Assembly (NCBI GenBank): GCA_942490705.1
Contig: CALNXY010000012.1
Location: 682,001 to 746,000, forward strand
Direction: 5' to 3'
DNA: 64,000 nt
From: JAGRCP01 sp942490705
GTDB lineage: Bacteria > Chloroflexota > Anaerolineae > Caldilineales > Caldilineaceae
In this document: positions 54,469 to 63,592 of the stretch, in pieces
Numbering within the stretch: the first letter of the stretch is position 1
Layout of the letters: every line of letters begins with the position of its first letter
The notes under the pieces: generated by a model
Told to the model about the DNA's origin: nothing
The model's input: the letters and a program-made list of their open reading frames with translations, nothing else
The model's database searches: none
Program-made: the position numbers and the translations under genes

Positions 54469-56109
54469 ATGCCGAGTTTGACAGATCTTCCTGCCTGGCA
54501 AGCGCTGGCCGCTCACCAGCGTGGCATTGCCGACGAGCATATGCGGGACCTCTTTGAGGCAGATCCTGCCCGCTTTGAACGCTTCTCGGTAACCTTTGAC
54601 GATTTGCTTTTTGATTACTCCAAGAATCGCATAACCGCGGAGACGCTGGCGTTGCTGTTGGAACTCGCAGACGCTGTCAAGCTTCAAGATGCGGTTGACG
54701 CGATGTTTAGCGGTGCCAAGATCAACACCACCGAGCAGCGTGCCGTGCTGCATGTGGCGCTGCGCAACCGCTCGAATCGGCCCATTGAAGTTGACGGGGT
54801 CGATGTAATGCCTGAGGTCAATGAAGTTCTGGCCAAGATGCGTCGCTTTAGCGATGCCGTGCGCAGTGGCGCCTGGCGCGGCTACACGGGCAAGGCCATC
54901 ACCGATGTGGTGAATATCGGCATTGGCGGTTCTGACCTGGGGCCCAAGATGGTAAGCACCGCGCTGATGCCCTATGCACAGCCGGGACTCAGCGTTCACT
55001 ATGTGTCCAATGTCGATGGCACTGACATTGCCGAAACGCTCAAGCGCGTCGATCCAGAGACGACCCTCTTCCTGATTGCTTCAAAGACCTTCACCACGCA
55101 AGAGACCATGGCCAACGCGCAAACAGCTCGGGCCTGGTTTCTGGAGACGGCTCAAGATGAGGAAGCCATTGCCAAACACTTTGCCGCGCTTTCGACCAAC
55201 ACGGAAGGCGTGGTTGCATTTGGTATCGATCCCGAGAATATGTTTGTCTTCTGGGATTGGGTGGGCGGCCGCTATTCGGTCTGGTCGGCGATTGGCCTCT
55301 CCGTGGCGATTTATATCGGCATGGACAATTTCGAGGCATTTCTCGACGGCGCGCATCGCATAGATGAACATTTCCGCTCCACCCCGTTTGAGCGTAACAT
55401 TCCGGTCATCATGGGGCTGCTGGGCGTTTGGTACAATAACTTCTGGGGCGCCGAAAGCCACGCCATCCTGCCCTATGATCAGTACATGGCCTATTTCGCC
55501 GCGTACTTCCAGCAGGGCGACATGGAGAGCAATGGCAAGTCCGTCACAAAGACCGGGGAGTGGGTAGACTACCAGACTGGCCCGGTCATCTGGGGGCAGC
55601 CCGGCACCAACGGACAGCATGCTTTCTACCAGCTGATCCACCAGGGCACCAAGCTGATCCCCTGTGATTTCTTGGCGCCGGCGCAAAGCCAGAACCCCAT
55701 AGGCGATCACCACGCCCTTCTGCTTTCCAACTATTTCGCCCAGACGGAAGCGCTCATGCAAGGGAAAAATACGGCGGAAGTGGAGGCGGAATTGCGCAAC
55801 CAAGGCCTGGATGTAGACGCGATTGCGGCGCTGGCGCCGGCCAAGACCTTCACGGGGAATCGGCCAACCAATTCATTCCTCTTCCGTCGTCTCACGCCCG
55901 AAACTTTGGGCGCCCTTATCGCCTGTTATGAACACAAAATTTTCACCCAGGGCGTCATTTGGGGGATCAATTCCTTTGACCAAATGGGCGTTGAGCTTGG
56001 CAAGGTGCTCGCAAAAGCAATCCTGCCTGAGCTGGCCGGCGATCAACCGGTCTTGAGCCACGATACCTCGACCAATGGATTGATTAACCACTATAAGTTC
56101 TTGCGATAG
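54469..56109 (+). CDS. pgi: glucose-6-phosphate isomerase
   Basis: 546 residues from the ATG at 54469 (AAAGGA upstream). Interconverts glucose-6-phosphate and fructose-6-phosphate in glycolysis and gluconeogenesis. Family blocks: VVNIGIGGSDLGPKM, FLIASKTFTTQETM (sugar-phosphate contacts), the signature VGGRYSVWSAIGLS, GTNGQHAFYQLIHQGT with the catalytic His, and GINSFDQMGVELGKVLA (catalytic Lys near the end). This is the long eukaryote/E. coli-like form. Confidence 0.97.
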   Translation: MPSLTDLPAWQALAAHQRGIADEHMRDLFEADPARFERFSVTFDDLLFDYSKNRITAETLALLLELADAVKLQDAVDAMFSGAKINTTEQRAVLHVALRNRSNRPIEVDGVDVMPEVNEVLAKMRRFSDAVRSGAWRGYTGKAITDVVNIGIGGSDLGPKMVSTALMPYAQPGLSVHYVSNVDGTDIAETLKRVDPETTLFLIASKTFTTQETMANAQTARAWFLETAQDEEAIAKHFAALSTNTEGVVAFGIDPENMFVFWDWVGGRYSVWSAIGLSVAIYIGMDNFEAFLDGAHRIDEHFRSTPFERNIPVIMGLLGVWYNNFWGAESHAILPYDQYMAYFAAYFQQGDMESNGKSVTKTGEWVDYQTGPVIWGQPGTNGQHAFYQLIHQGTKLIPCDFLAPAQSQNPIGDHHALLLSNYFAQTEALMQGKNTAEVEAELRNQGLDVDAIAALAPAKTFTGNRPTNSFLFRRLTPETLGALIACYEHKIFTQGVIWGINSFDQMGVELGKVLAKAILPELAGDQPVLSHDTSTNGLINHYKFLR

Positions 56110-56168
56110 CAGTATACAGGATTTATTCTCGTCAAAAATCAGGTGTATGTCACAGGAGAGACTTTCGC

Positions 56169-56969
56169 ATGAGTAATATTCTTCGCTATAGCGCGGCAAT
56201 GATCGTCGGCGGTCTGTTGGTGGCGGCTGTGCTGCTCACCAGCGGCGCGTTTGCTCAGGACACAGATGTTGCCCAGGATGATGAGGCAGCCTTCTCGCTG
56301 GATGGCGTGTTGCTGGACGCCCAGTTCATCCCCTATCAGGGCCAGTTGCTAGATCCGAATCAGAGTGGCGCACCCGTTGCCGATGGCGCCTACCAAATGG
56401 TTTTCCGCCTCTATAACGTGCAAAGTGGCGGCACACCCCTTTGGCAAGAAAATAAGTCCGTCACTGTAAACGACGGCCTTTTTTCCACCCTCTTGGGCGA
56501 CACGTCGTCGTTGAATTTAGGTGATTTTAACGGCCAGCGCTTGTGGCTGGGTGTCGAGGTAAACGGCAACGGCGAGATGACACCCCGCCAGCCCTTCGGC
56601 GCGGTCCCGTACGCGATCTATACCGAAAATTCACAACTGCTCAACGGCCGCGATTCGAACTTCTATGGTGAACGTCGTCGCGATCCCATCGCCTATGGCG
56701 TGGTGAGGGAGACCGGCGGTCGTGAAAGGGGTTGGAACTTCTCCAGCGGCTATGACAATGGCCTGGGTGCATACGTCATTGCAATCAACGACATTGACTA
56801 CAACGTCAATGAGTACATTACCGTGGTGACACCCGTTGTCAATCCCCAATGCCAGAATCCCGTGCTTGCCGCGACGGGCAGCCGCGATGGTCGCCTCGTC
56901 GTTGACTTGGAGCGTCCCAGCGGCGGCAACGTGCAGTGCAAGTTCCATTTTGTCACCTTTGCTCCGTAA
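56169..56969 (+). CDS. secreted protein, unrecognised
   Basis: 266 residues with a signal peptide (SAAMIVGGLLVAAVLLTSGAFAQ). Residues 50-140 (FIPYQGQLLDPN, GAYQMVFRLYNV, PLWQENKSVTVNDGLFSTLLGD, RLWLGVEVNG) form a module I know from many secreted Chloroflexota and other bacterial proteins, ending in the usual PRQPFGAVPYAIYTEN. The C-terminal 100 residues (VVRETGGRERGWNFSSGYDN) are a separate beta-rich part with two Cys. AGGAGAG precedes the start. Function unknown. Between pgi and another small secreted protein. Confidence 0.75.
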   Translation: MSNILRYSAAMIVGGLLVAAVLLTSGAFAQDTDVAQDDEAAFSLDGVLLDAQFIPYQGQLLDPNQSGAPVADGAYQMVFRLYNVQSGGTPLWQENKSVTVNDGLFSTLLGDTSSLNLGDFNGQRLWLGVEVNGNGEMTPRQPFGAVPYAIYTENSQLLNGRDSNFYGERRRDPIAYGVVRETGGRERGWNFSSGYDNGLGAYVIAINDIDYNVNEYITVVTPVVNPQCQNPVLAATGSRDGRLVVDLERPSGGNVQCKFHFVTFAP

Positions 56970-57030
56970 CAATGGCTCAGCAGTTGGTAACAGTTGAGTC
57001 ATTCAATCCGACTTGGAAAAGGAGCAAGCA

Positions 57031-57417
57031 ATGAGAAAAGCGTGGAGATTGTGGCAAGCGGTGCTGGTCTTGGTTATCGTCGGCGGTCTGCTATCGGTGG
57101 CCGGGCTTGCCTTCGCGCAATCGTCCCAGGCATACGACCTGGGCTGCTGGGCAGCCGTGACCAGCGGCGGCGGTGAACGACAATCCGGCTCGTATGCGCT
57201 GCGCGATGCGACGGGGCAAACGGCCGTCGGCCAGACGCAGAGCGGCCAGTTTACGCTCCGGTCCGGCGTGATACAGAACTTTTCGACGCTGCAGGCGACC
57301 GGCGCACGCATGCCCGATGCCGGCTCAGTTGTACCCGCTGAGGCTGCGGATGACGGTGTGGTTTTCTTGCCGATCATCCAGAACTTTGTGCGTTCAGTCC
57401 GCGCCTGCAACTACTAG
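57031..57417 (+). CDS. small secreted surface protein
   Basis: 128 residues from the ATG at 57031 (AAGGAG 8-13 bases before). Signal peptide ending LAFAQ. The body has WAAVTSGGGERQSGSYALRD then ATGQTAVGQTQSGQFTLRSG, a beta-rich repeat module often seen in secreted Chloroflexota proteins. Near the end is VFLPIIQNF, like the F/YLPxxxx peptide that recurs in exported proteins of that phylum. Function unknown. Gene pair with 56169 (about 60 bases apart). Confidence 0.7.
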   Translation: MRKAWRLWQAVLVLVIVGGLLSVAGLAFAQSSQAYDLGCWAAVTSGGGERQSGSYALRDATGQTAVGQTQSGQFTLRSGVIQNFSTLQATGARMPDAGSVVPAEAADDGVVFLPIIQNFVRSVRACNY

Positions 57418-57710
57418 TGCGATATCGATAGAGAAGACGCAAGTTGCCTAGAGAGTGACCAGACGAACAGGGCGTTCCCCATGGGGCGCAATCGGTTCTC
57501 TCCCACTCTCTGGGGCACTGGGTCTTATGAAGGGGCTGCAAGTTTTGAGGATAAGTCCCATAGTGGTACCGTACAGATCAAATTCGTAATGCAAACCAAT
57601 TACGCTACAACGACCAGGCTGCGCGCCTGTACAGTCATGCTCCAGGCCCACATGGTTTCCGCTGGAGCAGCAGGTTGAAGCTGGTCGAACAACAGGTAGG
57701 AGTGGACACG

Positions 57711-59267
57711 ATGCGAAAAATCCTTCAACGGACGCCAATTGCGATGGCTTTGCTGCTGGCTGCCGTATTGGCCTTGCTTATGCCTGGCGTACAGGCTGAG
57801 GCCGCGGAGCTGCGTTTTGAGCCCGATCTGCAAACCGAGCAGATTTTTGCGCTGCCCGGCGTCTTGCGCGCCGCCAGCGGGCAACCCTACGACACAGAGC
57901 TTGTCACGGCCAACGGCGATGTCTTTGCGGTTGTCGGGGAAACGCCTGCCGTGGAGGATCAGCTGGACGCGGCCCGCGATGCCCGGCCACCGGTTCCCGT
58001 CAAAGTTTGGGGCACACTCTACCCGAATGGTCGCTTGACAACCACACCGGAGATCGTGGTCTCTGCGGTCCAGGTAAGCGGCCCGCTGCCTGAACCCACG
58101 CCCACTGCGCCCCAGGCGACGGTGACGGCGCCTGTGGTCAACATGCGCGCCGGTCCCAGTACCGACTATCCCGTCATTGGCCAACTCAACGCGGGACAGT
58201 CTTGTGACATCACCGGCCGCAACCGCGCCGGCACCTGGTGGCTTGTTGCGTGCAACAACAACGTCTCTGGCTGGGTTGCTGGTCAGCTGGTCGCCACGAC
58301 GGGCAATACGTCCAATGTGCCGATTCTAAACGTTGCCCCGCCGCCACAGCCCACGCCCACGCCGGCGCCGGCTGGTTGCGCCGGCTGGAACGCCAGCTTC
58401 TTTGCCAATCGCGACCTGCTCGGTTCGCCGACGGTCTTGGATTGCGTGCCGACCATCAACTTCAATTGGGGCACGAGCGCACCTTACCCGCAGATGCCGC
58501 CAAACAACTGGTCGGCTCGCTTCGATCGCGTCATCAACTTTGGACCGGGCACCTACCGCTTCACGGCCGTGAGCGATGACGGCGTGCGCGTTTATGTGGA
58601 TGGCGAGCGCATTATTGATGGCTGGCGCGAGCAGTCACCCACACAGTACACTGCCGACCGCACGCTTTCAGGCGCACACAATGTCCGGGTCGAGTACTTC
58701 CAGGCCGGCGCCAGCGCCAGCTTGGTACTCAACATTGACTTCCTCAGTGCCTCCGGTGGTACTGGCGGCGGTACTGGCGGCGGATCCGGGAGCGGCAACG
58801 TGCCCAACAATGCCTGGCTGGCGAATTACTACAATAACGTCAGTCTGTCGGGCGCTCCGTCCACAACTCGCCAGGAAGCCCGCGACAGTGCGGCGCCCCT
58901 GGCTCGCGATTGGGGAACCGGCTCACCTGTTCCTGGCGTCATCGGTAACGACAACTGGTCCGCGATGTGGACCGGTCGCTTCTACTTTGACGCCGGCGAC
59001 TATGTCTTCCAGGCACGGGTTGATGATGGCGTGCGCGTCTATATCGACGGTCAGCGTGTGATTGATGCCTGGTCAGACGGCTTCAAGGAGCCGGCCAATA
59101 CCTTCTGGGGCGTTGGCGCCGGTGACCATGAGATTCGTATCGAGTACTACGAGCGCAGCGGCGACGCTCGCATCACCGTGAATTGGTATCGCCACTCCAA
59201 CGGTGGTTCAGGCGGTGGTTCAGGCGGTGGCTCTGGCGGTGGAATTGGTGGCAGCTTAGACGACTAG
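57711..59267 (+). CDS. secreted SH3b and double PA14 domain protein, Gly/Ser tail
   Basis: About 518 residues from the ATG at 57711 (TAGGAGTGG upstream; the frame to 57675 is not needed). Paralogue of the gene at 51971: signal peptide, shared domain (LPGVLRAASGQPYDTE to VKVWGTLYPNG), SH3b (about 140-205, VNMRAGPSTDYPVIGQLNAG), PTPTP linker, PA14 repeats at about 220-345 and 365-495 (FTAVSDDGVRVYVDGE, FQARVDDGVRVYIDGQ), joined by a Gly/Ser-rich spacer. The C-terminus is a GGSGGG-type tail ending in SLDD. A surface carbohydrate-binding or adhesin-like role is inferred. Confidence 0.87.
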   Translation: MRKILQRTPIAMALLLAAVLALLMPGVQAEAAELRFEPDLQTEQIFALPGVLRAASGQPYDTELVTANGDVFAVVGETPAVEDQLDAARDARPPVPVKVWGTLYPNGRLTTTPEIVVSAVQVSGPLPEPTPTAPQATVTAPVVNMRAGPSTDYPVIGQLNAGQSCDITGRNRAGTWWLVACNNNVSGWVAGQLVATTGNTSNVPILNVAPPPQPTPTPAPAGCAGWNASFFANRDLLGSPTVLDCVPTINFNWGTSAPYPQMPPNNWSARFDRVINFGPGTYRFTAVSDDGVRVYVDGERIIDGWREQSPTQYTADRTLSGAHNVRVEYFQAGASASLVLNIDFLSASGGTGGGTGGGSGSGNVPNNAWLANYYNNVSLSGAPSTTRQEARDSAAPLARDWGTGSPVPGVIGNDNWSAMWTGRFYFDAGDYVFQARVDDGVRVYIDGQRVIDAWSDGFKEPANTFWGVGAGDHEIRIEYYERSGDARITVNWYRHSNGGSGGGSGGGSGGGIGGSLDD

Positions 59268-59317
59268 CCTCCTGCCCAGTCGTTGCAGTGGGTCGATCTT
59301 GATAGTCATTTAATCAC

Positions 59318-59360
59318 CAGAAGAGGGCGTCATCCATTGCGGATCGTACGTCCTCTTCTG
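59318..59360 (+). terminator. hairpin after the PA14 gene
   Basis: Inverted repeat CAGAAGAGG (59318-59326) / CCTCTTCTG (59352-59360) with an additional GCGT/ACGT pairing inside. It lies just before the next gene (ATG 59383), so it might also act in that leader. Confidence 0.4.
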
Positions 59361-59382
59361 CTATTTCAACAGAGGATTCCAG

Positions 59383-60528
59383 ATGGAATACCAAGCTCTA
59401 TTAAGCCATTTTTCGGAGAAAGAACCGGAGATGCTGGATGTGATCGGTGATCTCGTTAGCCGTGAGACGCCGACAGAGGACAAGCCGCGCTTGGACGCGT
59501 TTGCCGAGTACTATGCCGACCGTTTGCGCCAGGCCGGGGCTGACGTGGAAATTGTGCCCTGCGCCGAACGGGGTAATCATGTCCGCGCCTACTTCGGGCA
59601 TGATCAGTTTGACGGGACGGTGAAGCCAGCCCTTGTGCTCTGTCACTATGATACGGTCTGGCCGGTCGGTTCGCTGGAAACCCATCCCTTCCGCATCGAA
59701 GATGGCAAGGCCTATGGACCAGGCATTTTCGATATGCAGACCAGTCTGGTGATGATTGAGTTTGCATTCCATGCCATTCGGGATCTCGGGCGCGAGCTGG
59801 TCCGCCCGATCACGCTACTGGCGACGTCCGACGAAGAGGTGGGCAGCTTCGCCTCCCGCACCTTAATCGAAGAGGAAGGCCGGCAAGCTGAGTACGTCTT
59901 TGTGCTGGAGTCCCCGCTGCCCGGCGGCGTCCTGAAGACGGCGCGTAAAGGCGGCGGTCATTTTGAACTGACGATCACCGGCCGTGCGGCCCATGCCGGC
60001 GTAGAGCCGGAGAAGGGCATCAGCGCCATTACGGAAATGGCGCACCAGATCTTGGCCATCCAAGACTTGGCCGACCCGGAAAAGGGCACCACGGTGAGCG
60101 TCGGCGTGATGCGCGGGGGCTCTGCCCACAACGTGATCCCGGCGAATGCATGGGCGGAGATCGACCTACGCGCCTGGTCGTTGGAAGAGGTTGAACGCGT
60201 CACCGCGGCGCTGCGCGCATTGACGCCGGTCATACCCGGTGCTCGGGTTGACGTGAGTGGCTCGCCCAACCGGCCGCCCCTGGAGCGCAGCGCAACGGCA
60301 GAGCTCTTCGCACGCGTCAAGGAAGTGGGTACCCGTTTGGGGCTGGACTTGACCGAAGGCAGCACTGGCGGCGGCAGTGATGGCAGTTGGACGGGGGCAC
60401 TGGGCATTCCAACACTTGACGGCATGGGGACGCCCGGCCTCGGCGCCCACGCCGACCACGAGCACATCGAAGTCGATAAATTGGCTGCCAGCACCGCGCT
60501 GCTTACGGCGAGCCTGCTTGAGCTTTGA
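59383..60528 (+). CDS. M20 family metallopeptidase (carboxypeptidase G2-like)
   Basis: 381 residues. Di-zinc peptidase: the metal His-Asp in LVLCHYDTVWP, the catalytic Glu pair in ATSDEEVGSF, dimerisation domain at about 185-300 (RKGGGHFELTITGRAAHAG), and the final metal His in LGAHADHEHIEVDK. Closest to carboxypeptidase G2/ArgE-type enzymes that release C-terminal glutamate or deacylate amino acids; the substrate is not certain. AGAGG precedes the start. Ends at a shared terminator with purD. Confidence 0.93.
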   Translation: MEYQALLSHFSEKEPEMLDVIGDLVSRETPTEDKPRLDAFAEYYADRLRQAGADVEIVPCAERGNHVRAYFGHDQFDGTVKPALVLCHYDTVWPVGSLETHPFRIEDGKAYGPGIFDMQTSLVMIEFAFHAIRDLGRELVRPITLLATSDEEVGSFASRTLIEEEGRQAEYVFVLESPLPGGVLKTARKGGGHFELTITGRAAHAGVEPEKGISAITEMAHQILAIQDLADPEKGTTVSVGVMRGGSAHNVIPANAWAEIDLRAWSLEEVERVTAALRALTPVIPGARVDVSGSPNRPPLERSATAELFARVKEVGTRLGLDLTEGSTGGGSDGSWTGALGIPTLDGMGTPGLGAHADHEHIEVDKLAASTALLTASLLEL

Positions 60529-60556
60529 TTGGCTTGTGCTCAAAGATGTAGAAATC

Positions 60557-60630
60557 AATAAGCGGCTGGGGCGGATCTATGCAGATTGTTTCTGCGTGAA
60601 TCCGCCCCAGCCGCTTATTTTGTCTTTGGC
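60557..60630. terminator. strong bidirectional terminator with repeat-like loop
   Basis: Perfect 20-bp stem (60557-60576 with 60600-60619), 23-nt loop, T-rich after and A-rich before, between convergent M20 peptidase and purD genes. The loop CTATGCAGATTGTTTCTGCG fits the TCTGCGT/GATC repeat family. Confidence 0.92.
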
Positions 60631-60645
60631 TACGTGCCGCTCCGC

Positions 60646-61911
60646 CTACTTGTCCTTAGCAATATCTTTCCGATACTGCGCCCCATTAAAGCTGATGGCC
60701 CGTGTGCCGGCATATGCAGTCTTGGCTGCTGCGGCCAAGGTGGGACCCTGCGCCGTTACGTTGAGTACCCGTCCACCTGACGTTACCAGCCGATCGTCAA
60801 TCACCTTGGTTCCGGCATGAAAGACCTGACAGCCTTTGGCTTCTGCACTGTCAATGCCCGTGATTTCGTGCCCCGTGGCGTAGTCACCAGGATAACCGCG
60901 GGCCGCCATTACGACTGTCACTGTGGCCTCATCGCTCCATGTCGGCTCGATGTTGGCTAACTCTCCATCAATGCATGCCTCAAAAAGCGCCAACAAGTCA
61001 CTCTCCAGTAGGGGCAGAATAATCTGCGCTTCCGGATCGCCAAGGCGGCAGTTAAATTCCAGCACTTTGGGACCATCCGCTGTGAGCATGATGCCCGCGT
61101 AGAGAATGCCCGTAAAGGGCGTGCCTTCGGCCTTCATGCCCGCCAGTGTCGGCGCAATCACGTCCGCTGCGACTTGGTCGAGTAATCCCGGCGTGGCCTG
61201 GGGTGTGGGGGCAAACGCGCCCATGCCGCCGGTATTGGGGCCCCGATCGCCATCCAGTAGTCGTTTATGATCCTGGGCCGCGGGCATGAGGACAAAGCTG
61301 TCGCCGTCGGTAAAGGCCAAAACGGACACTTCGGGCCCCCTCATGCGCTCTTCAATCAGCACAGTCTCACTGGCTTGGCCGAAGCGTTTGTTGATCAACA
61401 TTTCGCGCACGATGGCCGCTGCGCCCGACATGGTCTCGGGGAGAATAACTCCCTTGCCGGCGGCCAGCCCGCTGGCTTTGATAACAGGCACGTCATCAAG
61501 CTGACGCATGTAGCGGGTCGCCTCATCGAAGTCGCTGAAGGTCCCGGCCCGCCCTGTTGGAATGCCGTGCTCGTCCATGAAGCGTTTGGAAAAGGCCTTG
61601 GAACCTTCAAGCTGGGCCGCGGCCTTGGTCGGGCCAAAGATGCGCAGACCCGCGTCGTGAAAAAGATCCACGATCCCGGCGACCAGCGGAATTTCTGGTC
61701 CAACTATGGTCAGATCGATCTGGCGTTCGACTGCAAAATCGCGTAGGGCCGGCAGGTCATCGGCCGCGATCGGCACGTTCTCCGTCTTTTCCAGCGTGGT
61801 GGTGCCCCCATTGCCCGGTGCAACAAAAATTTTGGTCACGCGCGGCGATTGGGCCAGCTTCCATGCGATGGCGTGTTCTCGGCCACCGCTGCCGATCAGT
61901 AAAACATCCAT
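60646..61911 (-). CDS. purD: phosphoribosylamine--glycine ligase
   Basis: 421 residues. ATP-grasp enzyme joining phosphoribosylamine and glycine, second step of purine synthesis, directly after PurF. N-terminal MDVLLIGSGGREHAIAWKLA, VGPEIPLVAGIVD, ATP-binding VIKASGLAAGKGVI, and the metal block EFNCRLGDPEAQ are all present. Normal length. Downstream of rpe by 18 bases on the same strand and probably co-transcribed with it, away from purK and purF at the other end of the window. Confidence 0.97.
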   Translation of the reverse strand: MDVLLIGSGGREHAIAWKLAQSPRVTKIFVAPGNGGTTTLEKTENVPIAADDLPALRDFAVERQIDLTIVGPEIPLVAGIVDLFHDAGLRIFGPTKAAAQLEGSKAFSKRFMDEHGIPTGRAGTFSDFDEATRYMRQLDDVPVIKASGLAAGKGVILPETMSGAAAIVREMLINKRFGQASETVLIEERMRGPEVSVLAFTDGDSFVLMPAAQDHKRLLDGDRGPNTGGMGAFAPTPQATPGLLDQVAADVIAPTLAGMKAEGTPFTGILYAGIMLTADGPKVLEFNCRLGDPEAQIILPLLESDLLALFEACIDGELANIEPTWSDEATVTVVMAARGYPGDYATGHEITGIDSAEAKGCQVFHAGTKVIDDRLVTSGGRVLNVTAQGPTLAAAAKTAYAGTRAISFNGAQYRKDIAKDK

Positions 61912-61929
61912 TAAGTTCCTCTTCTCACC

Positions 61930-62622
61930 TTAGATGGTTGCAATGCCCTGGCCGGCATAGCCGGCGCGCAGCGCGGCGATGTTTTCGCTGACCGGCGCAT
62001 TTTGGTTGAAGACTGCACTGCCGACGACGATTACGTTTGCTCCACTGCGTACGATGTCGCCGATGTTGTGCACGCCAACGCCGCCATCTACCTCCAGATC
62101 GGCAATCGGATTTAGCTCATCCATCAGGCGGCGCATGCGGCGCAACTTGCTGGTCATGGTTTCGATAAAGCGCTGAGAGCCGAAGCCGGGATTGACGCTC
62201 ATAACCAGCACCATGTCGACGAAAGGCAGCACCTCTCGTACAGCCTCGATGCTGGTCGCCGGATTGAGGGAAACGCCGGCCCGACAGCCGGCGTCGCTGA
62301 TGCGCTGGACCGTGCGATGCAAGTGCGTGCATGCCTCGACGTGTACGGTGAGCAGATTGGCCCCGGCAGCCGCAAACTCATCGATGTAGAGATCGGGTTC
62401 GACGATCATGAGATGCACGTCAAGCGGTAGCGTCGTGTAGTTGCGCACGGCCTGAACGAGCATGGGCCCGAAGCTAATATTGGGTACAAACCGTCCGTCC
62501 ATTACATCCAGGTGAATATAGTCTGCGCCGGCAGCTTCAACAGCTTGAAGCTGTTCAGCCAGGTGGCCGAAATCAGCTGTCAGAATGGATGGCGCCAGCT
62601 TGACGCCTGGCATAGTGCTCAT
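61930..62622 (-). CDS. rpe: ribulose-phosphate 3-epimerase
   Basis: 230 residues (an ATG three codons in is also possible). TIM-barrel epimerase of the pentose phosphate pathway: APSILTADFGHLAEQ at the start, HLDVMDGRFVPNISFG with metal His/Asp, DVHLMIVEPD, VLVMSVNPGFGSQRF with the flexible Gly loop, DLEVDGGVGVHN (catalytic Asp). All active-site groups present. Precedes purD. Confidence 0.96.
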   Translation of the reverse strand: MSTMPGVKLAPSILTADFGHLAEQLQAVEAAGADYIHLDVMDGRFVPNISFGPMLVQAVRNYTTLPLDVHLMIVEPDLYIDEFAAAGANLLTVHVEACTHLHRTVQRISDAGCRAGVSLNPATSIEAVREVLPFVDMVLVMSVNPGFGSQRFIETMTSKLRRMRRLMDELNPIADLEVDGGVGVHNIGDIVRSGANVIVVGSAVFNQNAPVSENIAALRAGYAGQGIATI

Positions 62623-62770
62623 GGTGGAGAATCCTTCCCGCTGCAGATTTGGAATGATTGCATAATCTTGTTATGAAGAGTGTACGGCACTTGGGGCAGA
62701 CCGTCAATCATGGCTGTCAGGCAGCCATGATCCGACCCGGCGAGCAGCTTCATCAATCCTCGTCCAGACG

Positions 62771-63592
62771 TTAGGGCAGGTCCGGATCGTCGGTTGGTGA
62801 GTCGACCCGTGTCAGGAACGCTTCGAGCAGCGTGCCTACCTGCCAGGGGCGGCGAAAGATCAGGGCGTGGCTCTGATCCGGGACGATGTTCAGTTCTGCA
62901 TCGGGGAGGGCCGCCGCCATCTGTTGGGCCACCTCCGCCGGAAAGAATTCGTCTTCGGCCCCGTGGATGATGCAGACCGGCATCGGCCAGGTTTCGTATG
63001 CCGTGAGGGGCAGGTCAATGGCCGTGCGCGGGGTCAGCTTGCGAAAGCCGGTCAGGAGTTCGTCCTCAAAATAACCGTCGTAATGGAAGGGGTCGTGGAG
63101 CCTGGCTGTGGCCTCCAGCCAGCGTCTGCCGGCCCGGAAGTTCTCCGTCTCCAACGGTTCGCTCTCACTCGTCAATTTGGCGTGATCGACCGTATAGGTC
63201 GTGCTGACCAGGGTGACGCTGGCGGGCGCGACCAAGTCGTGGTGGACGAGCAGTTGTGCGATCATACCGCCGCTGCTGCACCCGGCAAGATGACCGTTTG
63301 CTGCGCCCTCGGCCTCCATGAGCGATGCGACCTGTTGGGCCATCACCGTGTGGTGAAAGCCGATTGGGTAGCCGATCGACTGGCCGTGGCCGGACAAATC
63401 AGGTACGAGGACGCGATAGGTGCGGCGGAGGGACTCGATCATCGTTCCCCAAGCCGTGTCGCCCGTGCTCATGAAATTGTGCAGCAGCGTCAGGGTACGA
63501 GGACTCTCGGCGGGGTGATGGGTCGAACGAGGCGGAGCTTGTTCATACACCTCGTAGTAGAGATGCCCCGTTGCAGTGCTGAACTCAGCCAT
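62771..63592 (-). CDS. alpha/beta hydrolase
   Basis: About 273 residues from the ATG at 63592, which overlaps the end of the CBS gene by 8 bases; the longer frame to 63748 begins with a Arg/Pro-rich stretch and overlaps more. Alpha/beta fold with nucleophile Ser in GCSSGGM, acid Asp in HGAEDEFFP, His in DQSHALIF, and oxyanion loop TLLHNFMST. A member of the 3-oxoadipate enol-lactonase/haloperoxidase-like group; substrate unknown. Confidence 0.88.
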   Translation of the reverse strand: MAEFSTATGHLYYEVYEQAPPRSTHHPAESPRTLTLLHNFMSTGDTAWGTMIESLRRTYRVLVPDLSGHGQSIGYPIGFHHTVMAQQVASLMEAEGAANGHLAGCSSGGMIAQLLVHHDLVAPASVTLVSTTYTVDHAKLTSESEPLETENFRAGRRWLEATARLHDPFHYDGYFEDELLTGFRKLTPRTAIDLPLTAYETWPMPVCIIHGAEDEFFPAEVAQQMAAALPDAELNIVPDQSHALIFRRPWQVGTLLEAFLTRVDSPTDDPDLP

